Assembly: GCF_003945345.1 (NCBI RefSeq)
Contig: NZ_AP019308.1
Coordinates: 5,322,501-5,386,500 of the forward strand
Reading direction: 5' to 3'
DNA length: 64,000 nucleotides
DNA from: Paenibacillus baekrokdamisoli
GTDB taxonomy: Bacteria; Bacillota; Bacilli; Paenibacillales; Paenibacillaceae
A model generated the notes under the pieces. It had not been told where the DNA came from. It ran no database searches and was given only the letters and a program-made list of their open reading frames with translations. A program made the position numbers and the translations under genes. Positions 45,537-52,470 of the stretch are shown one piece after another. Numbering within the stretch: the first letter of the stretch is position 1; every line of letters begins with the position of its first letter.

Positions 45537-45804
45537 TCATTCGCTCCTTTTTCCTAATTGGGATTCAAAAATAAAGTCGGTAGACAGACCATTTAGCCAC
45601 CTATAGAGCTTCCATTCGTGCTATAGTTATTAGCGAGCTAGTTGTACGTTTGTGTAAGGTTTATGCAAGAATTCGAGAATGTGGTGACTCTCTCATTCGG
45701 TGACTCTAGTCTCTATTACTATTGTAGACAATTCTTCCGATATCATTCCTAGATTTGTAAAAAAAACTATCTTGATGGGTGGACATCGAGAGGAGAGATT
45801 ATAG

Positions 45805-47214
45805 ATGAGCTTGTTCGATGACGATTTCTATTCTACGCGCGTATCTCGTCGTACCCGGTTCGAAAATCGTGCCGGAAAGCAGGTTTCCTTCGGGAGAAAG
45901 AGCGGACGAGGCTGGACCTCTACCCGTATAGCGTTAACATCGTCAGTGGCAAGCTCACTCGCGGCGATGCTGGTCTTCGGCCTTATCACTGGATTTCATC
46001 CAGGCGGTTCCCAGACCACAGCAGCTAGTCCTGCCATTCATACTTCGGTGCAATCGGGTGATCCACTGGAAAAAACGATCTCTGCAGCGGCTAAGGTGAG
46101 ACCAGCGGTCGTGAGCATTATTAATGAGCAAGCAGTGTCTACTGGAACGGATGCAGGCTCTGACTCGGCTAAAGCTGGTGATGGTTCGGGATTGCAGGAA
46201 GCCGCACTTGGCTCGGGGTTTATTTTCGAGAAGGTGAAAGGCAAAGCGCTTATCATTACGAATAATCATGTTATCGCGGATGCGGTAGCGGTTAAAGCGG
46301 TTCTGAGCAATGGTGAGACTCGTGATGCGAAGATTATAGGTTCGGATGCGATTACGGATCTGGCTGTTCTGGAGATTGACGACAAAGGCATTGACACGGT
46401 GGTGAGCTTTGGCGAGTCGGATAATCTTCGTGCTGGACAATGGGTAATGGCGATCGGGAATCCCCTTGGCCTTAGCGACTCCTTATCGATGGGCATTGTG
46501 AGTAAGACAAAACGAATTATTCCGGTATCGCTTAGCCAAGATGGCGTATACGACTGGGAGCAAGAGGTTATTCAGATTGATGCTTCCATTAATCAAGGCA
46601 ACAGCGGCGGTCCATTGATTGATCTGGACGGCAATGTAGTTGGGATTAATAGTATGAAGGTTGCCGAGTACGGCGTTGAGGGTGTTGGGTTTGCTATCCC
46701 TTCTCATATTGCGATGCCAATCATACAGAGCTTGCTGGAATATGGCAAAGTAAAGCGTCCTTATCTAGGTGTCTATACGATGGATCTGGATCAGTACTTA
46801 GCCCAGCAGGCTGCAGGAGCTAAGGGTGGAACCAATCCTTCAGGCGATGCAGCGACTGGTGATAAGGGTTCGACGGATGGAACGACCGGCGATAAGTCGG
46901 ATTCTTCGGGTTCAGGGGATGGCACAGCAGCTAGTGGCGATGACTTGGTGCCGCCGCACGGAGATTTGAAGCTGCCCGATGACGTCCATCAAGGTGTTAT
47001 CGTCCTACAGGCAACTGGACCAGCCGATGAAGCGGGTCTGAAATTCAACGATATTATCGTGAAGCTGGATAAGCAGCCGATCAGCAGTACGATGGATCTT
47101 CGCAAGTACTTATACGGGAAGAAACAGATTGGCGATGACATCGAAGTTACCTTTTACCGGGATGGGAAGAAGGAGACGACTTCGTTCACGCTGGGTGAGA
47201 AGAAGGACGATTAG
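45805..47214 (+). CDS. htrA: HtrA-like serine protease
   Basis: The 469-residue protein has one membrane segment (about 48-70) and an extracellular trypsin-like domain (about 90-310) with the triad His in NNHVIAD, Asp in SDAITDLAVLEID and Ser in QGNSGGPL. A PDZ domain starts at RPYLGVYTMDL, is split by about 55 Gly/Ser/Asp/Thr-rich residues, and resumes at HQGVIVLQATGPADEAGLKFNDII. It degrades misfolded secreted proteins by family. It corresponds to B. subtilis htrC after walJ. Confidence 0.95.
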   Translation: MSLFDDDFYSTRVSRRTRFENRAGKQVSFGRKSGRGWTSTRIALTSSVASSLAAMLVFGLITGFHPGGSQTTAASPAIHTSVQSGDPLEKTISAAAKVRPAVVSIINEQAVSTGTDAGSDSAKAGDGSGLQEAALGSGFIFEKVKGKALIITNNHVIADAVAVKAVLSNGETRDAKIIGSDAITDLAVLEIDDKGIDTVVSFGESDNLRAGQWVMAIGNPLGLSDSLSMGIVSKTKRIIPVSLSQDGVYDWEQEVIQIDASINQGNSGGPLIDLDGNVVGINSMKVAEYGVEGVGFAIPSHIAMPIIQSLLEYGKVKRPYLGVYTMDLDQYLAQQAAGAKGGTNPSGDAATGDKGSTDGTTGDKSDSSGSGDGTAASGDDLVPPHGDLKLPDDVHQGVIVLQATGPADEAGLKFNDIIVKLDKQPISSTMDLRKYLYGKKQIGDDIEVTFYRDGKKETTSFTLGEKKDD

Positions 47215-47280
47215 GTTGGATAGATGTGCAGCCGTGTAAAGCGAAGGATCGTGTGTGAGAAGAAGGCTGAAGAGAGCCGA

Positions 47281-47380
47281 TGAATAGAGCTGAAAAGAGC
47301 TGAAAAGAGCTATAAAGAGCTATAAAGAGCTATAAAGAGCTATAAAGAGCTATAAAGAGCCATAAAGAGCGGTAAAGCTT
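47281..47380. repeat. 10-bp tandem repeat array
   Basis: At least nine consecutive ten-base units follow TATAAAGAGC, with early units TGAAAAGAGC and a degenerate last unit. The period is not a multiple of three and no gene spans it, so it is non-coding. One strand is almost pure purine. It lies between htrA and yyzF. Confidence 0.95.
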
Positions 47381-47597
47381 GGGATGGATTCTAGAAGAAT
47401 AGCGTGTTTAAGCGGGACGCTAAAATGGAAGACTAAGAGATAGGAGCGAAGTGGATCAGCTCTATGTAGAAGGCCTGTGCGTGAGCGGCGGGTTATGCTG
47501 CAGAGTTGGTCCCTTTCGTGTGTTTGGCCGGATGACGAAGGGGCATGGACAAAGCCTTGCATGACCGAATTCGATGACAGTTGGGGGAATTGGACAG

Positions 47598-47765
47598 ATG
47601 TATTGTGTATGTAAAGAACATGTAGAGCTGGCGATTGATAAGTTCGTAGATGATTATGAGGATGCGCCGGATATCGTAAGCTTGATTACGACGAAGTTCA
47701 CGGATTGGGAAGCGCCGGCGACCTGCGATATGTGCAGCAACATTGCCGAGTATTTGGTGGTGTAG
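47598..47765 (+). CDS. yyzF: CxxH/CxxC small protein (YyzF type)
   Basis: The 55-residue protein has CKEH near the start and CDMC near the end, the pattern of the CxxH/CxxC family (TIGR04129), likely a zinc-binding protein. It regularly precedes rlmH in Bacilli. I choose ATG 47598 because family members start MYCVCKEH; ATG 47574 is in frame upstream. rlmH starts four bases after its stop. Confidence 0.87.
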   Translation: MYCVCKEHVELAIDKFVDDYEDAPDIVSLITTKFTDWEAPATCDMCSNIAEYLVV

Positions 47766-47768
47766 CAG

Positions 47769-48248
47769 ATGCTGATTCAGATTGCGGCGGTTGGGAAGCT
47801 GAAGGAGAAGTATCTTGTGCTCGGCATCGCCGAATACGCGAAGCGTCTGGGGCCTTACGTGAAGCTCGTGCTCACGGAGGTGCCTGATGAGCGGGCGCCC
47901 GAGACGATGAGCGCAGCCGAGGAAGCCATTGTTCGCGAGCGCGAGGGTGAGCGGCTGCTCGCGCAGATTAAGCCGGAAGCGCATGTCGTTGCGCTTGCGT
48001 TGGATGGGGAGCTATGGTCAAGCGAGGATCTCGCGGGCCAGCTCGATCGATTAGCCACGTATGGGCGAAGCCACGTGGCTTTTGTTATTGGCGGGAGCAA
48101 CGGTCTCGCGCCCGCTGTGTTGAAGCGCGCCCAGCAGAAGCTGAGCTTCGGGCGCATGACCTTGCCGCACCAGCTGATGCGGCTGGTGCTGGTGGAGCAG
48201 ATTTATCGGGCGGTGAAGATAAATCGGGGGGAACCGTATCATAAGTAG
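47769..48248 (+). CDS. rlmH: 23S rRNA pseudouridine-1915 N3-methyltransferase RlmH
   Basis: The 159-residue SPOUT methyltransferase modifies pseudouridine 1915 in 23S rRNA helix 69. The SAM knot is visible in FVIGGSNGLAPAVL and MTLPHQLMRLVLVEQIYRA. It ends GEPYHK. This 3' end is the insertion point of SCC elements in staphylococci (there called orfX), and a copy of it stands at 50589-50606. Confidence 0.97.
   Translation: MLIQIAAVGKLKEKYLVLGIAEYAKRLGPYVKLVLTEVPDERAPETMSAAEEAIVREREGERLLAQIKPEAHVVALALDGELWSSEDLAGQLDRLATYGRSHVAFVIGGSNGLAPAVLKRAQQKLSFGRMTLPHQLMRLVLVEQIYRAVKINRGEPYHK
48231..48248 (+). other. Left attachment-like site in rlmH
   Basis: GAACCGTATCATAAGTAG encodes Glu-Pro-Tyr-His-Lys-stop. 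It closely resembles staphylococcal SCC attachment sites of the form GARGCNTATCATAARTRA, sharing TATCATAA. Fifteen of 18 bases match the right copy at 50589-50606. Confidence 0.75.
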
Positions 48249-48315
48249 GCGAAAGTTTTTCACAGTAGCAGCTTAACGAACACGCTCCTGCTTTAGACCT
48301 ATCCAAAGTAAGCTT

Positions 48316-48363
48316 AAATGTAACAAGCAGACTGCCTAATAAGGTAGTCTGCTTGTTACATTT
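48316..48363. terminator. 22-bp hairpin between rlmH and the Gmk-like gene
   Basis: A 22-base arm (48316-48337, AAATGTAACAAGCAG...) pairs with 48342-48363 with one G-U pair around AATA. T-rich ends on both sides let it end transcription from both convergent genes. It lies just inside the cassette. Confidence 0.85.
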
Positions 48364-48432
48364 ATTGATGTTTTATATGGAATAATCTTGATGTAGAAGT
48401 ATCAATAATAAAAAAACGTGCTTATAAAATGT

Positions 48433-48996
48433 TTAGTTAGTGCGGGCATTTGTTATTATTTTCTTAACCTTCTCCAGAGTTTCAGAAAAATCAGTGCCGT
48501 CGTTATTCCACACTATAGCATCTGCTACTTGAAGATACTCTTCACTTAATTCGATTTCTTTTGCCCTTAATATCCTTTGTTCTAACTCTTCACTTGTATT
48601 ATCTCTTATTTGAAGTCTTCTCTCAATACTTTCAATATTTGCACCAATAAAAATTGCAAAGACATTTTGGTGTAGTTGTTTTAGGGAAAGGATCCCAGCA
48701 AGGTCTAAAATAATACTATTACATTTGTTTTCAGCTACTAACTTTTCTATGCTTGATTTTAACGTGCCATAAAGTTCATTGTTATACTCAGTCCATTCGA
48801 TAAAACGGTTGTTCAGAATCTGATTTTGAAATTCGCTATTGTCCATGAAAATGTAATGCGTGCCGTCTATTTCTTTATTTCTTGGAGCGCGAGTTGTCGC
48901 CGTAATGATCCTAGGGAGATTACTGCAAGTAATATGCTTTTGAATCTCAGTTTTTCCTGAGCTAGATGGACCATAAAGCGCAAAAATTATTCCCAC
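48433..48996 (-). CDS. Guanylate kinase-like protein
   Basis: The 187-residue protein follows the guanylate kinase plan: P-loop GPSSSGKT, TRAPRNKEIDGTHYIF (GMP-binding Arg and Glu), FIEWTEYNNELYGT, LDLAGILSLKQL in place of the usual LDIDVQGA, and RILRAKEIELSEEYLQVADAIVWND-like end. It is clearly diverged from housekeeping Gmk, which is expected elsewhere in the genome. It probably phosphorylates a nucleoside monophosphate, likely GMP or dGMP. It is divergent from the dGTPase gene, with a 97-base shared promoter region containing TATAAT-like boxes. Confidence 0.82.
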   Translation of the reverse strand: MGIIFALYGPSSSGKTEIQKHITCSNLPRIITATTRAPRNKEIDGTHYIFMDNSEFQNQILNNRFIEWTEYNNELYGTLKSSIEKLVAENKCNSIILDLAGILSLKQLHQNVFAIFIGANIESIERRLQIRDNTSEELEQRILRAKEIELSEEYLQVADAIVWNNDGTDFSETLEKVKKIITNARTN

Positions 48997-49093
48997 AAAA
49001 AACTCCTCACTTCCTATTATATATGTATGGTATAATTTCTCAGTTAAGTAATTTGAAAATATATAAACAAAATATAGGTAACAGGGGGTAAAT

Positions 49094-50407
49094 ATGATTC
49101 TTCACAAAGCCCTACAAAATTTATTGTACAATGAATTTGATATTAAGCGAAAGATTGATTCGGAAAATGCAAAGCAACGGGTTTCTGTACGCGATGACTT
49201 CGAAAGAGACTATGGTAGAATCATTCATTCAGCTGCCTTCCGTCGATTACAGGCTAAAACACAAGTAATAGCAGTTAGTGAAGGGGATTTTCACAGAACC
49301 AGATTAACTCATTCCTTAGAAGTTGCCCAAATTGCGCGTGGAATAGCAACTTCATTAAATGATAAAGATATTTTCTTAAAGGATACAGAGGATAAGATTG
49401 ATACTTCCCTCGTGGAGGCAGCAGCACTCGCGCATGACTTAGGGCATCCGCCTTTTGGACATCAAGGAGAGCGAGCGCTTAACAAATGCATGAGGAGATT
49501 AGATCTTAATTTTGAAGGAAATGCGCATACTTTTCGATTATTAACCCACTTAGAAGGTTCGAGGGGGATTGGACTCGATTTAACTAGGGCATCGTTGCTG
49601 TCTATTTTGAAATACCCGGCTGTTATGAAAGACATAAATAATATTAATGTTCTTGATAAGCCACCCAAAAGTAGTGTTTTCGATGAAGATGAGGCTATGT
49701 TTAAGTGGGTTATTCATGAATTTACACCAGATGAACAAAAATATCTACTAAAAACGTCAGATACTGAAGATGGAAAACATCTTAAAACTTTAAACAAAAC
49801 ACTAGAGTGTTCAATTATTGAGTTTGCAGACGATATTGCATATGCAACATATGACTTGGAGGATTCTCTGAAATTAAATCTTATTGAGCAAAAGCATCTT
49901 CGTGGGGTGCTTGAGAGTCATAAAGGCAAAACTTCAGATAGGATTACCGCGGCAATAGATAGATTTCTCTCAGACAATGATGATGAAAAATATAGAGTCA
50001 AACAATTATTCGCTGATCTGGTTTCGGGATTTATCAATGATATAACAGTAGAAGAAAAAATGCCTGGCCTCTCGTCTAAAAGGCTTCGGTTTAAAGCAGT
50101 GATGCCCTCGGCTACTATTGGGTTCCTTGAAGATTTGAAGAAGCTTGTATTAGAACATGTTATTATGTCTCAAAGGGTTCAGACCTTTGAATGGCGTGGC
50201 GGTAGGATAATAGAGAAATTGTTTGAAGCCATGATAAACGACAAAAAACTACTTCCAGAGGATGAGAAATGCTGGTGGAGTACATCCTCCGACAGCCACA
50301 ATGCAAGGTTAGTTTGCGACTACATTGCTGGTATGACAGATAACTATGCGCTAAAAATGTACTCAAGGTTATTTGAAGCAACTGGCGGCAAGTTGTTCGA
50401 CATTTGA
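49094..50407 (+). CDS. dgt: Deoxyguanosinetriphosphate triphosphohydrolase (dGTPase)
   Basis: The 437-residue HD enzyme hydrolyses dGTP, or other dNTPs, to the nucleoside and triphosphate. Metal ligands are His in TRLTHSLEVAQIAR, the HD pair in AALAHDLGHPPFGHQGE, and Asp in IIEFADDIAYATYDLEDSL; RRLQAKTQV and GMTDNYAL are typical of dGTPases. ATG 49094 follows AGGGGG. Family knowledge: dGTPases can protect bacteria from phages by draining dNTPs. Here it forms a cassette with the Gmk-like gene; a defence role is inference. Confidence 0.9.
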   Translation: MILHKALQNLLYNEFDIKRKIDSENAKQRVSVRDDFERDYGRIIHSAAFRRLQAKTQVIAVSEGDFHRTRLTHSLEVAQIARGIATSLNDKDIFLKDTEDKIDTSLVEAAALAHDLGHPPFGHQGERALNKCMRRLDLNFEGNAHTFRLLTHLEGSRGIGLDLTRASLLSILKYPAVMKDINNINVLDKPPKSSVFDEDEAMFKWVIHEFTPDEQKYLLKTSDTEDGKHLKTLNKTLECSIIEFADDIAYATYDLEDSLKLNLIEQKHLRGVLESHKGKTSDRITAAIDRFLSDNDDEKYRVKQLFADLVSGFINDITVEEKMPGLSSKRLRFKAVMPSATIGFLEDLKKLVLEHVIMSQRVQTFEWRGGRIIEKLFEAMINDKKLLPEDEKCWWSTSSDSHNARLVCDYIAGMTDNYALKMYSRLFEATGGKLFDI

Positions 50408-50560
50408 ATAATAGGCTCTGCCGAGTGTCTGACTTGATAGAGCCTATTAAATTATTTAAAGAGTGATAGTAGCTCAACTCGACGAAACGGTAATTAAATG
50501 AAGAGCTTCACAAGGAATAGGCTAATATCAGGGGTAACTATATAATTCTTAGTCAATACT

Positions 50561-50616
50561 ATTTTCGCCGTTTTTTGAGTGATACGGTGAGCCTTATCAT
50601 AAGTAAAGGCGAAAAT
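50561..50616. repeat. Inverted repeat around the right attachment-like site
   Basis: ATTTTCGCC (50561-50569) and GGCGAAAAT (50608-50616) are perfect inverted copies that enclose the right copy of the rlmH end. GGCGAAA also follows the left copy (48248-48254). Confidence 0.6.
50589..50606 (+). other. Right attachment-like site (repeat of the rlmH 3' end)
   Basis: GAGCCTTATCATAAGTAA encodes Glu-Pro-Tyr-His-Lys-stop and is preceded by GGT (Gly). It differs from the rlmH copy at three third-codon positions, all synonymous. It is very close to attachment sites known at the right ends of staphylococcal SCC elements. Confidence 0.75.
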
Positions 50617-50734
50617 TATTTTTGGTAGTGGAATGCTTTGATGGTTTTCTCGAATGAAAACGTAGCACCCTTGCTGAGGGTATTGGATTTGCAGGGAGAC
50701 ATTTTCCTGAAATGTTAAAGTGAATTTTCAGCTT

Positions 50735-50760
50735 AAGCCGCCAACACCTATTGGCGGCTT
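50735..50760. terminator. Hairpin downstream of the cassette
   Basis: AAGCCGCCAA (50735-50744) and TTGGCGGCTT (50751-50760) form a perfect 10-bp stem around CACCTA, followed by TTC. No gene is apparent just before it in 50617-50734; it may be the original terminator of rlmH, now displaced by the insertion. Confidence 0.6.
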
Positions 50761-50950
50761 TTCATATATTCCAATTAAAATGAAGATTCTTCGCCGATAT
50801 CCTCGTTAAGCTGAAAAGTAACACATATGATCTCGATTTACGTGTGATAGACATGTCTATAAATAAACCACAAGTTTTTTGTCACCAAATTGAACCTTTC
50901 TAGGCAATAGATCCAATATCGATTGTAAGACCTGAATGGAGGCTAGCCCT

Positions 50951-51109
50951 ATGAAGGAAATAGATTTAAACCCTTGCCTTATCCGGATATGCCGCGATGG
51001 TTTCCTAGCAAACAGAACCCGTTCTTCCCCTCAAAAATCAGAGAGGAGACGATTGGAAAACCGCGAGACTGGAAAGGACAAAAAACTTGGAAATCCCCGC
51101 ATTTTGTAA
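50951..51109 (+). CDS. Short open frame of 52 codons, possibly a broken gene
   Basis: ATG 50951 has a good GGAGG site eight bases upstream, and the frame runs 52 codons (MKEIDLNPCLIRICRDGF...). The overlapping +1/+2 frame is open for longer (about 50970-51139) and reads more like protein (PYPDMPRWFPSKQNPFFPSK...FVRIPFGGSQKV) but has no start. A frameshift in a small gene would explain both. No family is recognised. The rest of 50761-51266 shows nothing clear. Confidence 0.3.
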   Translation: MKEIDLNPCLIRICRDGFLANRTRSSPQKSERRRLENRETGKDKKLGNPRIL

Positions 51110-51266
51110 GGATACCATTTGGAGGGTCGCAAAAAGTTTAGAAAAACGAGACGGTTCAGACATGGAATGTTGTTGCGACATAAAGTTACACACTTTTTTG
51201 TTGTTTGTATATATTAGTGCGCGGTCTTAGTTGGCAGCGGACCACTTTTGTATTGAATTAGTGGTG

Positions 51267-52010
51267 CTAACCATACCATGCCTGTTCCCGATAAACATTG
51301 ACCAGCCCCTCGCCTGAAGCCGCAGAGCCCATTCGGGTTTTTCCGGATTTCTCGACGGTGAAGTCCAGTGAATTCGACCACATTAACGCAAAGTTTCCAT
51401 CGACCTTCAGCACATCATTCTGCAAGTCGACTACGACAGCTTCTTCGACAGGAATGGGCGCTTCCAGTGCTAGGATGCCTTTCCCTTTGGCACTTAGATT
51501 AAAAAGGCCTTCACCACCGAGTACGGCAGAGGAGATGCTCTTACGCGCAGTGACTGCGATGTCCAGCGTCGTCTCGCAAGCTAAGAACATGCCATCATCA
51601 AGTACAATATGGTCGTTGTCAACATCAATTAACCATAGATATTTATAGGTGGTTTCCAGCAAAATCGTTCCGGTACCTTTGTAGAGAGGTTTGATTGCAC
51701 TGGTCCCGGTCACCGCACTGGATACCAGATTTCTCATCAAACCACCAACACCTTTAACACCTGAGGTCATTTCAATATTACCAATCATATACTGCATGGC
51801 ACCTGCGCCCAGCATAACCTCACTGTTGTTTAGTTCGATCATAAGCTGCTTATTGCGCATGTTGCTCTTACTCATGAAGAAGTTTGATTGTGCCTCCGAC
51901 AATGTTGTACTGCTTAAATCCTCCTTATACTCGATTACCGTAAATCCGCCAAGTTGTTCCTTAATCACAACATTATCGTTATCTTTCAGATTACTTATCG
52001 TGAAAGCCAT
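51267..52010 (-). CDS. AIM24 family protein
   Basis: The 247-residue protein matches the AIM24/TIGR00266 family of beta-rich proteins: VMLGAGAMQYMIGNIEM, GTGTILLETTYKYLWLIDVD, VLGGEGLFNLSAKGKGILAL and the C-terminal MGSAASGEGLVNVY. Function in bacteria is unknown; the yeast namesake affects mitochondrial inner-membrane organisation. ATG 52010 is preceded by AGAGGAGTG. It is a single gene. Confidence 0.85.
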   Translation of the reverse strand: MAFTISNLKDNDNVVIKEQLGGFTVIEYKEDLSSTTLSEAQSNFFMSKSNMRNKQLMIELNNSEVMLGAGAMQYMIGNIEMTSGVKGVGGLMRNLVSSAVTGTSAIKPLYKGTGTILLETTYKYLWLIDVDNDHIVLDDGMFLACETTLDIAVTARKSISSAVLGGEGLFNLSAKGKGILALEAPIPVEEAVVVDLQNDVLKVDGNFALMWSNSLDFTVEKSGKTRMGSAASGEGLVNVYREQAWYG

Positions 52011-52091
52011 AATGATACACTCCTCTTGTGGCAGTTATTATCGTAAAGATGTAAAAAAATCCCTTCAAGACATAGGAATTCGACAAGAAAG

Positions 52092-52238
52092 GTCGATATC
52101 CTTGCTTTTGTTGTTACATCCCATAAAGAATATGCATCGTCTGCATTCGATGTTTATGCCTATGACTACATCGTGAAGCCCATTGAGCCGGATAGACTTT
52201 ACAAAACCGTGCAAAGAGTTATTTCTGAAAAACTTTAG
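52092..52238 (+). pseudogene. Remnant of a response-regulator receiver domain
   Basis: Forty-eight codons ending in TAG at 52236 read VDILAFVVTSHKEYASSAFDVYAYDYIVKPIEPDRLYKTVQRV in two blocks. This is the C-terminal third of a receiver domain, with the conserved Thr/Ser and Lys-Pro, of the type found in LytTR regulators. The N-terminal part with the phospho-Asp is missing, and upstream sequence (KDVKKSLQDIG...) is in another frame. It is a decayed gene fragment convergent with the hybrid kinase. Confidence 0.7.
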
Positions 52239-52357
52239 ACAAGGATAACCTTATTTGTTGGGAGAAGGTTCTGAGGATGTTTACGGGAACGGTGCTTAGT
52301 CTCGCACTATGAATATAACATGAAAGTACAACAGACGAAGAAGTTGCACATAGCCAG

Positions 52358-52393
52358 AAATAGTCCCTGACTTGAAAAGGATAGGGACTATTA
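52358..52393 (-). terminator. Terminator of the hybrid kinase gene
   Basis: AATAGTCCCT (52359-52368) and AGGGACTATT (52383-52392) form a perfect 10-bp stem with a 14-base loop; on the minus strand it is followed by TTT. Nothing else is seen between 52239 and 52470. Confidence 0.65.
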
Positions 52394-52470
52394 AATAGGG
52401 TTCCAGCTATTCTACATCCGCTCCAATAATTGAATGGTACATGTAACATTGGATTTCGTCTCAACCTATG

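Larger units (their letters stand above)
48249..50606. mobile_element. SCC-like cassette without recombinase, carrying a Gmk-like and a dGTPase gene
   Basis: This 2.36-kb interval is bounded by two near-identical 18-base copies of the rlmH 3' end. The left copy completes rlmH; the right copy, GAGCCTTATCATAAGTAA, still encodes Gly-Glu-Pro-Tyr-His-Lys-stop but has no rlmH body. The interval is visibly AT-rich compared with rlmH and holds only a long hairpin and two divergent genes. This is how Ccr serine recombinases insert SCC elements at rlmH. No ccr gene is present, so it is a remnant or depends on a recombinase in trans. The interpretation is inference from the repeats and the known SCC target. 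Confidence 0.7.

Noticed and set aside
47281..47380. CRISPR array at the tandem repeat
   Set aside because: Units of ten bases are directly adjacent, with no unique spacers.
48249..50606. A ccr-type recombinase or transposase in the cassette
   Set aside because: Both frames large enough are accounted for by the kinase-like and dGTPase genes; no recombinase motif is present.
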